The notes under the pieces are model-generated. The model made no database searches, had not been told where the DNA came from, and saw only the letters and a program-made list of their open reading frames with translations. Position numbers and translations under genes: made by a program. A stretch of 64,000 nucleotides of DNA from an uncultured Granulosicoccus sp. (GTDB taxonomy: Bacteria > Pseudomonadota > Gammaproteobacteria > Granulosicoccales > Granulosicoccaceae), in contig CANMQI010000002.1 of the NCBI GenBank assembly GCA_947499955.1, positions 457,721-521,720 of the forward strand, read 5' to 3'. The stretch's first letter is position 1, and the number at the start of each line of letters is the position of its first letter. Positions 26,938 through 37,714 of the stretch are shown here, piece after piece.

Positions 26938-27663
26938 TCAGCCCGTGACAGCCTGCTTCTCCCCGACCTGCTCGAGAAGCAGTGACAGCTGAATGTCGGC
27001 GATGGTATCGATCGAGAGTCTTTCGGTGTTGCAGACCAGGTCGTAGTTTTCCGGGTCAGCGCTATCGATGTGGTAGTGAGTTTTCCACAGTTGGCGTCTG
27101 TCACGATCCCTTTGCTGGATCTCACGCAGGGTCTGCGCCTCATCCAGATTCAGAACCGGCGCCATGCGGGCGACCCGGGCAGGCAGCGGAGCTACGAGTC
27201 TGAGATGATTGCCACCTGCCAGCCCATGTGTGGACATGGCACCACCATGGCCAATGATGATGACCTTGCCCAGAGAGGCAACGGTGCGCAGAAAGCGCGA
27301 CAGGCGGACATAGGCCACGTTCTGCATTCCCTGATCACCAAAGATACCCATGACGAATTCTGCTATCTGAGAATGATAGTTTTCGTCGAGCAGATCATTC
27401 ATGGAAGTAGCAAGATGCTCGCGTGTGAGCACTAGCTGGCACATGCTCTTGTCGAAGATCCGCCATTCCTGCAACGCCGGATTGTCGGAGTTGCACTGTT
27501 CAATATGCTCAAGCAGCTGTTTCGCAAGAAGGTTTCCTCCCGCACCGGACTGGCTGGTGATGGTGACAAACGGCAAGGTTCCCGGTGGCAAGCGTTTCTT
27601 GTTGCCAGCCAGGCCGGATTTTGTGTCAGAAATGAATTTTTCGACTCTTGCGTTGCTATCCAT
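26938..27663 (-). CDS. Cytidylate kinase-like family protein
   Basis: A 241-residue P-loop protein of the cytidylate-kinase-like family (PF13189 type). The phosphate-binding loop is in VTITSQSGAGGNLLAKQLLE. Asp in RIFDKSMC and the Arg-rich region LREIQQRDRDRRQLWKTHY (lid) are seen, with an IIIGHGGAM stretch in the position usual for the family. Its substrate is not known; true Cmk proteins are found elsewhere in genomes. I chose ATG 27663 with GGGAG 9 bases upstream. It stands alone downstream of the bkd operon, with a 182-base gap. Confidence 0.8.
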   Translation of the reverse strand: MDSNARVEKFISDTKSGLAGNKKRLPPGTLPFVTITSQSGAGGNLLAKQLLEHIEQCNSDNPALQEWRIFDKSMCQLVLTREHLATSMNDLLDENYHSQIAEFVMGIFGDQGMQNVAYVRLSRFLRTVASLGKVIIIGHGGAMSTHGLAGGNHLRLVAPLPARVARMAPVLNLDEAQTLREIQQRDRDRRQLWKTHYHIDSADPENYDLVCNTERLSIDTIADIQLSLLLEQVGEKQAVTG

Positions 27664-27845
27664 TGTTCTTCGCTCCCAGGGTTGCTGAAGTGGACTACAC
27701 ACACCATTCGAGACGTCGAATCAGGCTCCGAGTTCCGAAGAATGCAGCTGTCCATTACTATGAAATACTGTCAGACGGTTTGTATTGATATCCATCAAGC
27801 CGTTGCAAAGTGCTCCTGCGTAGTGGCGGATTGCCTCGGATTCCT

Positions 27846-29144
27846 TCAATCCCGCATGAAAAGTGTTACCGGACTCTCCAGGTAGGTACGAATACGCCGC
27901 ACAAACAGCGCAGCGGTATGCCCATCGATGACCCGGTGATCAAACGAGGAACTCAGGTTCATCATCTGGCGACTGGTCATCCGCTCGTGTCGCATGACGA
28001 CTCTGGGCACGATGCGGTTCACGCCGACGATCGCAACTTCCGGGTGGTTGATGATGGGCGTACTGGCAATACCTCCCAGGGCTCCGAGGCTGGTCACGGT
28101 AAGCGTGCTGCCACTGAGCTCTTGCCGTGAGAGCCGGCCTGCACGCGCCGCAGCCGCGAGCCGCCGGATGTCAGCAGACAAGGCGTGAATCCCCAGCTGC
28201 TCGGCGTGACGAATGACCGGTACCACCAGTCCCTGATCGGTCTGGGTGGCGATGCCCACGTGCCGGGCGTGGTGTCGATGAACGGTGTCCGACTCTTCAT
28301 CGTACAGCGCATTGACCTGCGGAAACTGCTCAAGGCTGCGCAGGATTGCCAGTACGATGAAGGGCAGGGGAGACAGATTTGTATTGTCGGTTTGTCCTGA
28401 TTCAAGCTGTTGGCTGTCCTGCCTCGCTTGCGCTGCCTGCTCATTCAACTCACCACGCAAGCTCTCCAGCTCGGTCACGTCGATCTCTTCCACATAACTG
28501 AAGTGCGGGATGTGGCGGCTGGCCTGTTCCATTCTGCGTGCAATGGTGCGGCGAATTCCGCTCAGGGCAATGCTCTCAACGCTGTCCGTGGTCGCAGCGG
28601 CTGTACCGACTGCCGAAGAGGCGCCGTAGAGATGATTGTCAAGATCGGCATGGCTGATTCGACCATTGGCAGCTGTAGCCGCGACCTTGCGCAGATCGAT
28701 GTTGCGTTCCCGGGCGCGTTGGCGAACGGCGGGCGCTGCCAGAACCGAAGAGGCTGACGGCTGCGAAGCGGTAGCGTTCATCTCAGGCTTGCTGTCATCC
28801 CGCTTCTTGCCCGGGTCTGTCGTTCTTTCGGTCTTCTGCGATTGATTGTCTGGAGCTGTCTGTCCGTCTGAGCGAGCCGGCTGATCGACAGTCGAAGATA
28901 CTGCAGGGGTGTCCAATCTGGCCAGTTCGGCACCGACCGCCAGGACATCGCCGCTCTGGCCGCTGAGTGAGGTGATCACGCCTGCAGCCGGCGATGGAAT
29001 ATCAACGGCGGCCTTGTCAGTCATGACAGCGCCCAGTATCTGATCCTCTTCAACGGCATCACCCACGTCAACCTGCCATTCAACGATCTCCGCCTCCGTC
29101 ACACCTTCACCAATATCGCTCAGACGAATGATCAGGGTGCTCAT
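27846..29144 (-). CDS. bkdB: 2-oxoacid dehydrogenase E2 (dihydrolipoamide acyltransferase, branched-chain type)
   Basis: The core enzyme of a 2-oxoacid dehydrogenase complex, transferring the acyl group from lipoamide to CoA. One lipoyl domain is at residues 1-80 with lipoyl Lys44 in MTDKAAVD. A Pro/Ser/Lys-rich linker follows, then an E1/E3-binding domain (APAVRQRARERNIDL, about 150-185). The catalytic domain (about 210-432) carries the family His in SSFDHRVIDGH. The branched-chain assignment rests on the separate alpha and beta E1 genes next door. ATG 29144 overlaps the E1-beta stop in ATGA; a longer frame exists but is not plausible. The E3 gene (lpd) is not in the operon. Confidence 0.92.
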   Translation of the reverse strand: MSTLIIRLSDIGEGVTEAEIVEWQVDVGDAVEEDQILGAVMTDKAAVDIPSPAAGVITSLSGQSGDVLAVGAELARLDTPAVSSTVDQPARSDGQTAPDNQSQKTERTTDPGKKRDDSKPEMNATASQPSASSVLAAPAVRQRARERNIDLRKVAATAANGRISHADLDNHLYGASSAVGTAAATTDSVESIALSGIRRTIARRMEQASRHIPHFSYVEEIDVTELESLRGELNEQAAQARQDSQQLESGQTDNTNLSPLPFIVLAILRSLEQFPQVNALYDEESDTVHRHHARHVGIATQTDQGLVVPVIRHAEQLGIHALSADIRRLAAAARAGRLSRQELSGSTLTVTSLGALGGIASTPIINHPEVAIVGVNRIVPRVVMRHERMTSRQMMNLSSSFDHRVIDGHTAALFVRRIRTYLESPVTLFMRD

Positions 29145-30171
29145 GACACACGCTCGATGGTACCGTCCAGTACCCGGCGGATACCCGCTTTGAGACGTTT
29201 CGGCCCGGGAAAATAGTGCCATTCCTGCGCATGCGGGTAGGGCGTATCCCAGCCGGTGATACGCTCGATTGGTGCTTCGAGCGAATAGAAGCATTCAGCC
29301 TGAACCAGGGCTGCCAGTTCGGCCCCGAAGCCCGAGGTGAAGGTGGCCTCGTGAGCAATCACACAACGACCCGTTTTCTCGACCGACTGCCTGATGGCGC
29401 TCAGATCCAGGGGAAGCAGCGTTCGAAGATCCAGCACGTCGGCATGAATACCCAGTTCGGTAACTGCCGCCAGTGCGACATGTACCAGTGTGCCGTAGGC
29501 CAGTACGGTCACCTCATCGCCTTCACTGAGCAGAGAGGCCTTGCCCAGCGGGGTATGATGACGACCCGCTGGTACATCCCCCAGGGGGTGATCCTTCCAG
29601 GATTTCAGTGGCCGATTGTGATGGCCGTCGAACGGGCCGTTATACAGGCGCTTGGGTTCGAAGAAGATGACCGGATCCGGGTCTTCAATGGCAGCCGTCA
29701 GCAAGCCCTTCGCATCGATGGGGTTGGATGGCATGACGACCTTGAGCCCCGCCACATGGGTAAACAGCGCTTCGGGTGACTGGCTATGAGTCTGTCCACC
29801 ATGAATGCCACCACCACAGGGCATGCGGATGACCAGCGGTGCGGTGAAATCTCCCGCTGAACGATGGCGCAGACGGGCCGCTTCAGACACGATCTGATCG
29901 TAGCCGGGATAGACGTAGTCGGCAAACTGGATTTCGGCGATGGGCCGCAAGCCGTAGGCCGCCATGCCGATAGCCACACCGATGATGCCGCTTTCATTGA
30001 TGGGTGTATCGAATACACGCGATTTACCGTATTTCTTCTGCAAGCCCTGCGTGCAACGGAACACGCCTCCGAAGTAGCCGACGTCCTCACCGAATACAAC
30101 GACCCGTTCATCGGCTTCCATGGCAGTATCAATCGCATCGCGGATGGCTTCGACCATGCTCATCATTGCCA

Positions 30172-30172
<1 letters not shown>
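29141..30172 (-). CDS. bkdA2: 2-oxoacid dehydrogenase E1 beta subunit
   Basis: The beta chain of the thiamine-diphosphate decarboxylase that starts oxidation of branched-chain 2-oxoacids from valine, leucine and isoleucine. It is 343 residues with the transketolase-like pyrimidine-binding domain (FGEDVGYFGGVFR, TPINESGIIGVAIGMA, QFADYVYPGYDQI) and the C-terminal domain (GAELAALVQAECF, ERITGWDTPYP). It overlaps E1-alpha by one base (TGATG) and E2 by four (ATGA), giving tight stoichiometric coupling. Confidence 0.95.
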
Positions 30173-31843
<1,671 letters not shown>

Positions 31844-32317
31844 ATGACTGGGCAATCGATCGAAAGCTATCTGGCGACTCATGATTTTTTTTCCGAGCTG
31901 GATGAGCGAAGCAAGAAGTTTCTGGCCGACTCCGCGGTGGTCCGTGAGCTGAATGCCGGTGATGTACTGTTTCGTCAGGGAGAGAGTGCCGATAAATTCT
32001 ATCTACTGCGAAGTGGTGAAGTCAGTGTTCAGGTACCCGCTCTGATGGGGCCGGCGCTGCAGATTCAGAAGCTTCGGGAAGATCAGATTCTCGGCTGGTC
32101 CTGGTTGATACCGCCGTATCGCTGGAATTTTCAGGCGCTGGCACTGGAAGATGCCGTTGTTCTGGAGTTCGATGGCAGTATCATTCTGGCGCGTTGCGAA
32201 CAAGACCCGTCATTCGGCTATCAGTTGCTCAAGCTGTTTGCAGCACTCATGTCGGAAAGGCTCGATGCTGCGCGACAGAAAATGATGGATCAATGGGATC
32301 CACCCGGATTTGCCTGA
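31844..32317 (+). CDS. Stand-alone cyclic-nucleotide-binding domain protein
   Basis: A 157-residue cytoplasmic protein with a Crp/cNMP-binding fold: LNAGDVLFRQGESADKFYLLRSGEVSV is the typical cap and beta-roll start. The phosphate-binding cassette region reads REDQILGWSWLIPPYRW, lacking the usual RxA arginine-serine pair for cAMP, so it may bind another ligand or none. There is no helix-turn-helix, so it is not a DNA-binding regulator by itself. ATG 31844 has GAGG 9 bases upstream. The SMR gene begins 32 bases after its stop. Confidence 0.88.
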   Translation: MTGQSIESYLATHDFFSELDERSKKFLADSAVVRELNAGDVLFRQGESADKFYLLRSGEVSVQVPALMGPALQIQKLREDQILGWSWLIPPYRWNFQALALEDAVVLEFDGSIILARCEQDPSFGYQLLKLFAALMSERLDAARQKMMDQWDPPGFA

Positions 32318-32349
32318 TTTCAGGTGTGACTTGCTGGCTGAATGAACGT

Positions 32350-32679
32350 ATGAACTGGATCTTTCTCTCGGCGGCAATTGTCGCTGAAGTCATTGGCACT
32401 TCTGCATTGAAGGCATCCGAGGGTTTCACGAAGCCTCTACCTGCCGTCATCTGTGCAGTGTCCTTCGCCGTGGCATTCTACTGTCTGTCGTTGACATTGA
32501 AGGTCATGCCGATTGGTATTGTCTATGCCATCTGGTCTGGTGCCGGCATTGTGCTGATCTCCATCATGGGGTATTTCCTGTTCAGGCAGACTCTGGATCT
32601 GCCTGCCCTCGTGGGTATCGGCTTCATCATTGTGGGGGTCATCGTGATCAACACCCTGTCCGGCTCAACGACTCACTGA
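32350..32679 (+). CDS. SMR family small multidrug/guanidinium-type exporter
   Basis: A 109-residue inner-membrane protein with four helices. Glu13 in the first helix (AAIVAEVIGTSALKASEGF), needed for proton-coupled transport, is present, along with MPIGIVYAIWSGAGIVLI in helix 3, which looks like the Qac/EmrE subtype rather than Gdx. No partner SMR gene is beside it, so it probably works as a homodimer. The final 7 bases overlap the convergent cobQ end. Confidence 0.92.
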   Translation: MNWIFLSAAIVAEVIGTSALKASEGFTKPLPAVICAVSFAVAFYCLSLTLKVMPIGIVYAIWSGAGIVLISIMGYFLFRQTLDLPALVGIGFIIVGVIVINTLSGSTTH

Positions 32680-34154
32680 GTCACTCTGGCATCAGCAAAC
32701 AAGGCGTCGACATCCAGTGCCGCTTCCAGACCATCGGCCAGTTTGTCCAATTCGCGTTCCACCGTCGCATCGTAATTCAATGCGCCAGCCGAGCCGGATT
32801 TCAGGCCATTGAGCCACCACGCCCGGTAGTCATCATTACCGAAGATTCCGTGCAGGTAGGTGCCTTCGATCTGCCCGTTGTGGCTGGTGGCACCGTCGGG
32901 ATGATCGGCAAGCACGGTCATGGGTGTTCGGGTATCCGGCCCTGTGCTGGTGCCCACATGAATTTCGTAACCGCTCAGCTGGCAGTGGCTTCGCGGGCAA
33001 TGGCCGCTTACCTTGCGAGTCTGTTTCTCCGGATGCATGAACGTGTCGATATCCAGCAGACCCAGAGCGTCAGCACTGCCGGGAGCGCCGTCGATTCCCT
33101 GCGGATCATGAATCGCCTTGCCCAGTAGCTGATAACCGCCGCAGACACCGGTGACTCGACCCCCTGCGCGGGCGAAGCTGATGATATCGTGATCCCAACC
33201 CTGCGCGCGCAGGAAGGCCAGATCACCCATGGCGGATTTGGTGCCGGGAAGGATGATGGCATCGATGTCGCGAGGGATGGGCTTGCCGGGTGGTACGAAT
33301 CCCAGTTCCACATTGGGTTCGAGTCGCAAGGGGTCCATGTCATCGAAATTGGCGATACGGGACAGCATCGGCACGGCAATGCGGATCATGGCATCGGTCT
33401 TGGCAGCATCGGTGTTGCCCTGTTCGAGAATCACCGCATCCTCTTGCGGCAGCTTCAAGGCACTGGGTAGCCAGGGGACCACGCCCCGACACGGCCACTG
33501 CGTCAGCTGTTCGATAGCGGTGACACCCTCGTCGAACAATCTCGGATCGCCGCGGAAACGATTGATGATGAAGCTGCTGATCAGCGAGGCATCGCTGGCG
33601 CTGATCACCGCCTTGGTGCCGACAAGGGAGGCAATGACGCCCCCGCGATCGATATCGCCTATCAGGCAGACGGGTACGTTCAGGCGTTGTGCAAAACCCA
33701 TATTGGCAATATCGCGTTCACGCAGGTTGATCTCGGCGGCACTACCGGCACCTTCCACCAGGATAAGGTCGTACTGCTCACTCAGGCGGTGGAAGCTGTC
33801 CGTCACGGCCTGCATCAGGTGCTGGCGGCGATCATTCATGTAGGCACTGGCGGACAGGGTATCGAGAACCCTGCCGTGCACGACGACCTGCGCGGTGCTG
33901 TCACTCTGCGGTTTGAGCAGGACCGGGTTGAAATCGACCTCGGGTTCCAGATGACAGGCACGTGCCTGCAGTGCCTGGGCGCGGCCTATTTCCCCACCAT
34001 CAAGGCAGGCAGCCGCATTGTTCGACATGTTCTGCGGCTTGAACGGCGCCACCTTGAGGTTGCGACGCACTGCCAGCCGGCACAGGCCGGCAACCAGCGT
34101 GGATTTACCCACATCCGAGCCAGTGCCCTGGAACATCAACGCACGAGCGGGCAT
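32673..34154 (-). CDS. cobQ: Cobyric acid synthase
   Basis: Adds amino groups to four side chains of adenosylcobyrinic acid a,c-diamide, using glutamine and ATP, in cobalamin synthesis. The N-terminal P-loop-like synthetase domain has MFQGTGSDVGKSTLVAGL and PFKPQNMSNNAA. The C-terminal class I glutamine amidotransferase domain has the nucleophile in GRVTGVCGGYQLLG, with a late His in GTYLHGIF. The 493-residue length is standard. No other cobalamin gene and no cobalamin riboswitch is nearby. It follows the sugar kinase by only 9 bases, an odd pairing. Confidence 0.95.
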   Translation of the reverse strand: MPARALMFQGTGSDVGKSTLVAGLCRLAVRRNLKVAPFKPQNMSNNAAACLDGGEIGRAQALQARACHLEPEVDFNPVLLKPQSDSTAQVVVHGRVLDTLSASAYMNDRRQHLMQAVTDSFHRLSEQYDLILVEGAGSAAEINLRERDIANMGFAQRLNVPVCLIGDIDRGGVIASLVGTKAVISASDASLISSFIINRFRGDPRLFDEGVTAIEQLTQWPCRGVVPWLPSALKLPQEDAVILEQGNTDAAKTDAMIRIAVPMLSRIANFDDMDPLRLEPNVELGFVPPGKPIPRDIDAIILPGTKSAMGDLAFLRAQGWDHDIISFARAGGRVTGVCGGYQLLGKAIHDPQGIDGAPGSADALGLLDIDTFMHPEKQTRKVSGHCPRSHCQLSGYEIHVGTSTGPDTRTPMTVLADHPDGATSHNGQIEGTYLHGIFGNDDYRAWWLNGLKSGSAGALNYDATVERELDKLADGLEAALDVDALFADARVTQ

Positions 34155-34163
34155 CGGGAAGGC

Positions 34164-35069
34164 TCAGCCTTGTTTGATATCGACGATGGCGCCGCGATGC
34201 TGTACGACAAGGCTGGCACATTCATGACCGGCCAGAGCCGCTTCCTGTGGTGTGGCACCATCGAGTAGACGCGCCAGATAGGCACCGTTGAAGCTGTCGC
34301 CGGCGGCGGTACTGTCCACGACCTTGTCCACAGGAGAGCAGGCCGGTGAGCTGGCCGGGTCGCCCAGATCCAGAGGACCGCTGGCGCCACGCTTCAGGGC
34401 ACCACGCGTCAGGCCGTACTGTTGCAGGCGATGCAACGCCGCATCCTCGTCAACGTCGTTGAACAGGTCCATTTCATCGTCAATCGATGGCATGGCGATA
34501 TCGCACTGGCGCCAGGCCTCGGCAATGTACTGTTGTGCTTCAGCCTGTGAGGTCCACAGTCTCGGTCGGTAGTTGGAATCGAAGGCGACCTGCTTGCCGG
34601 GCATGGAGCGAAACTCCATCAGCAGTGCCAGAAATCTGTCTCGCGCCTCTGGCGGCAATATGGCCAGAGTGATGGCCGAGTAATAGAGCACATCGAAATC
34701 GCGCAGGTCCTCAAGGGTTGGTCCGGTCGCTTCGCTGAACAGCAATCGAGCCGCAGCCTGATCCCGCCAGTAGGTGAAACTGCGTTCACCGTTGGCATCG
34801 GTAGTGATGGCGTAGAGCCCCGGGACTCGATCGGGGGTGCGTGGGATGCCGCTGACGTCAATCTGTTCGTCGGCAATTCGCTCGACAATCTGATCCGAAA
34901 ATCTGTCGGTTCCCAGCACGGTGAGGTAGGACACCTCATGGCTGTCAACCGTGCGCTTCAGATAGACCGCGGTGTTGAAGGTATCGCCTGCGACGCCCAC
35001 CAGCGCCTCCTTGCTGTCACCTGTCAGTGACAACTCGATCATGACTTCACCGATGCAGGCAATCTTCAT
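34164..35069 (-). CDS. kdgK: PfkB sugar kinase, 2-keto-3-deoxygluconate kinase-like
   Basis: A PfkB-fold kinase of 301 residues. The opening MKIACIGEVMIELS, the GVAGDTFNTAVYLKR motif (sugar site) and the C-terminal DSTAAGDSFNGAYLA (anion hole and catalytic Asp) are KdgK-like. KDG kinase makes KDPG in the breakdown of uronates and pectin or alginate monomers. ATG 35069 has GGAGAG before it; the frame continues upstream to 35228 without homology. The assignment to KDG rather than another keto-sugar is by overall resemblance. The nearby ABC transporter and uronate-type kinase fit a sugar-acid theme. Confidence 0.82.
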   Translation of the reverse strand: MKIACIGEVMIELSLTGDSKEALVGVAGDTFNTAVYLKRTVDSHEVSYLTVLGTDRFSDQIVERIADEQIDVSGIPRTPDRVPGLYAITTDANGERSFTYWRDQAAARLLFSEATGPTLEDLRDFDVLYYSAITLAILPPEARDRFLALLMEFRSMPGKQVAFDSNYRPRLWTSQAEAQQYIAEAWRQCDIAMPSIDDEMDLFNDVDEDAALHRLQQYGLTRGALKRGASGPLDLGDPASSPACSPVDKVVDSTAAGDSFNGAYLARLLDGATPQEAALAGHECASLVVQHRGAIVDIKQG

Positions 35070-35411
35070 GACTGACTCTCCAGGCAAGCGGCGACAATCA
35101 TCAACGAGGTGCCACGCCGGTTGGTGAAGAGAAGAGGGCCGTGATTTTCGCAGTCTGTGGTTGCCATGGGGTACCTGGGGCTGATAACGGGTGGACAGGA
35201 CTATTCCATGGTGGAGTATGCCCTGCAATGATCGAAACCAGCATCATTATAAGGCGTCAGGGCATCTGGTATGTCAGATGATTTCTGTCGCCATTATCGG
35301 GCTGTCCCCTGAACGGGGTCATGAGGTTCTGCCTCCGCCCCACTCGCGGAGGCAGAACGGGTTCGACGCTACTTCAGAGCACTGACGAAGAGCGCTGGCA
35401 CAGAGCAGAGC
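35070..35411. other. Intergenic region between kdgK and the sugar-binding-protein gene
   Basis: Both flanking genes run leftward. The region should carry the kdgK promoter and the ABC operon terminator. The strong hairpin at 35326-35358 is its main structure. No supported ORF was seen. Confidence 0.5.
35326..35358 (-). terminator. 13-bp perfect hairpin after the ABC operon
   Basis: GTTCTGCCTCCGC and GCGGAGGCAGAAC pair perfectly around a 7-base loop, about 54 bases after the stop of the substrate-binding-protein gene. There is no T run, but the stem is long and GC-rich. It probably ends or stabilises the leftward ABC transporter mRNA. Confidence 0.5.
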
Positions 35412-36521
35412 TCATTCACCTTTCCAGATCTTCAGATAGGCTTCCTTGTAGCCATTATCCGGATCAAAACGGTTCTCCGGACCCCCATCGAATTCGATGT
35501 TGTCGGTGGTCACGACATGCAACGGTGAGACGTAGCCGGACCAGGGCTCTCCTGCCAGGGCGCGATTCATCTCGTCCACCAGCTGCCAGCCTTGCAGAGT
35601 CAGAGGTTCGGCGACGGTGACTTGCTGAAACTGCTTGCTGCGGATGCGCTGATAGGCCGATTCAGAGCCATCACCTGCCGACACGTTGACCGGAGCGCCA
35701 TCACCCTTGATACCGGCGGCGGCCAGCGAAGGTCCCATGAAGTCGAAATAAAGATCGTTGATGGCCAGAGAGTGCGTCCATTTGGCGCCGTATCGCTGCA
35801 GCAGCGAGGTGGTCAGCTGAGGCATGCGCTGAGAGGTCTCGGCGATCGGGGTGTCGACGTATTCCAGTACGGTGCCGCCCAGTTCCTCGATGACCTCCTT
35901 CATCTTGTCAGCCTTGTCGATGGCGATCTGATAAGTGGAGTCGGTGAAGATGATGACGCCCGGTTTGCCATCGGCATCGGCAAATGCCCACTTGGCAGCG
36001 GCTTCGGAGACCAGCATGGGGTCTGTGGTGACATTGGCGAAAATGCCGACATCATCCATGGGGCCGATGGCGGCGCCTGCATGCCAGGAGACGAGGGGGA
36101 TACCGGCGTCGGCCGCGGCCTGCATGCCCTGAGCCTGCTCTTTCGAGTCGAAACCGTTGATGATGATGCCATCGGGTTTCAACGCCAGAGCCTGTCCCAT
36201 GGCCGAGGTGCGACCGGAAATGGTTCCAGCACCATCCAATACACGCACTGTCCAGCCGATCTGCTCGGCAGCCTCTTCCATGCCTGAGGTGGCGCCCAGT
36301 ATGCCGCCGTTCTTCAAGTCACCTGCCAACACCACGATGGTCTTGTCGGATGGGGTCTTGGGGCCGCTGGTCGGGCCGTCCCAGGTCTCGACCTTGGCAG
36401 CATACAGATTGACGAATTTCATGGCCTCATCCATGGCATCGGCCTGGACTGAGGCGCTCAGCAGCGTGCAGGCAACGGCACTGCCCGCCAGCGTGGTTTT
36501 CAGCAGGGTGTTTCTGTTCAT
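35412..36521 (-). CDS. Sugar ABC transporter periplasmic substrate-binding protein
   Basis: An exported 369-residue receptor of the RbsB/type I (Peripla_BP_4) fold. The signal peptide ends near SVQADA (residue 28). Two Rossmann-like lobes follow, with IIINGFDSKEQAQGMQAAADAGIPLVSWHAG in the hinge region and VTVAEPLTLQGWQLVDEMNRAL near the end. The sugar is not identifiable from sequence alone. It is the third gene of the ATPase-permease-receptor operon transcribed from the LacI-type operator. Confidence 0.88.
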   Translation of the reverse strand: MNRNTLLKTTLAGSAVACTLLSASVQADAMDEAMKFVNLYAAKVETWDGPTSGPKTPSDKTIVVLAGDLKNGGILGATSGMEEAAEQIGWTVRVLDGAGTISGRTSAMGQALALKPDGIIINGFDSKEQAQGMQAAADAGIPLVSWHAGAAIGPMDDVGIFANVTTDPMLVSEAAAKWAFADADGKPGVIIFTDSTYQIAIDKADKMKEVIEELGGTVLEYVDTPIAETSQRMPQLTTSLLQRYGAKWTHSLAINDLYFDFMGPSLAAAGIKGDGAPVNVSAGDGSESAYQRIRSKQFQQVTVAEPLTLQGWQLVDEMNRALAGEPWSGYVSPLHVVTTDNIEFDGGPENRFDPDNGYKEAYLKIWKGE

Positions 36522-36640
36522 CTCTCTTCCTCGTGGTGATACTGCGATGGTGTGGTGCTACTGCGTGTCTTTGCCGATTGACCGGGAATCGGCTGCATCA
36601 CGCTGGTGGATACAAGCCGGGTGTGCCGTAACGCCGATGC

Positions 36641-37714
36641 TCAGGGTTGTGGAGATGGCGTGTCGCCAGTGGGGGCAGGATGCGCGCTGCGCACGGTCTT
36701 GATGACGCCGCCGCGTTTTCTCTGGGCGTAGCCGGCAATGCCGATAGCCACCAGCAAGGTGACGCCATTGAACAGGGGTTCTACCCAGAAGGAGCCTCCG
36801 AACTGCTGGATGCCGGAGATACCGACGGCGAGAATGATGACGCCGATCAACGTGCCCCAGACATTGACCCGTCCCGGTTTGATGGTGGTCGAGCCCAGAA
36901 AGGCGCCCACCAGTGCGGGGAGCAGGTACTCCAGACCGACGCTGGCCTGGCCGATGCGAAGCTTGCTGGCCAGCAGGATGCCTGCCAGTGCAGTCAGAGT
37001 GCCGGAGGCAATGAACGCTCCCATGACATAGCGTGGAACAGGGATGCCATTGAGCGAGGCGGCTGTCGGGTTGGCACCGATGGCATACATGTATCGACCA
37101 ATGGGCAGGTACTCCAGTATCAGCCAGAGCGCAATGGCGATGGCCAGTACATAGAAGCCGGTGATGGGCAGACCGAACACGAAGGTGGAATTCAGGGCAT
37201 AGAACCCATCGGGTAGCATGGCGACGATCTGCCGTCCGCCCGAATGCCACAGAGCCAGCGCATACAGCACGGTGCCGGTGCCCAGAGTCGCGATGAAGCT
37301 GTCGATACGCGCAACTTCCACCAACAGGCCATTGAGCAGACCGGACAGCGCACCCATGGCCAGTACGATCAGACAGGCGACCGGCCAGGGGATACCGAGA
37401 GTCTGCAGGCTGATGGCCAGAATATGCCACAGCACGATGCCATAACCGACCGTCAGGTCTATCTTGCCAGTGACCATCGGAATGGTTGCCGCCAGTGACA
37501 GGATTGCAATAATGGCCTTGTCGGACACGATCGAGCGCAGGTTCAGCAGTGTCGGAAAGGTATCCGGTAGCAGAATGGTGAACAACAGGATCAGTATGAT
37601 CGTCAGTATCACCAGCCCGTAGACCGGTGCCAGACGGGCCAGTTTGCCGCCCAACGACAAGCCCTGTATCTCGTCCCTTGTCGGTTCGAGTGCGGATGCC
37701 TTGATAGAGTTCAT
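36641..37714 (-). CDS. Sugar ABC transporter permease (CUT2/RbsC type)
   Basis: A 357-residue inner-membrane permease of the BPD_transp_2 family with about 9-10 helices. The pattern SIVSDKAIIAILSLAATIPMVTGKIDLTVG is the RbsC-like helix 3 region, GRYMYAIGANPTAASLNGIPV is the coupling segment facing the ATPase, and LLPALVGAFLGSTTI is typical. It starts in an ATGA overlap with the ATPase gene. A second long frame in the same DNA is an unsupported shadow. Confidence 0.92.
   Translation of the reverse strand: MNSIKASALEPTRDEIQGLSLGGKLARLAPVYGLVILTIILILLFTILLPDTFPTLLNLRSIVSDKAIIAILSLAATIPMVTGKIDLTVGYGIVLWHILAISLQTLGIPWPVACLIVLAMGALSGLLNGLLVEVARIDSFIATLGTGTVLYALALWHSGGRQIVAMLPDGFYALNSTFVFGLPITGFYVLAIAIALWLILEYLPIGRYMYAIGANPTAASLNGIPVPRYVMGAFIASGTLTALAGILLASKLRIGQASVGLEYLLPALVGAFLGSTTIKPGRVNVWGTLIGVIILAVGISGIQQFGGSFWVEPLFNGVTLLVAIGIAGYAQRKRGGVIKTVRSAHPAPTGDTPSPQP

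Noticed and set aside
34155..34163. Cobalamin riboswitch before cobQ
   Set aside because: Only 9 bases separate kdgK and cobQ, and no B12-box-like sequence was seen at the kdgK start.
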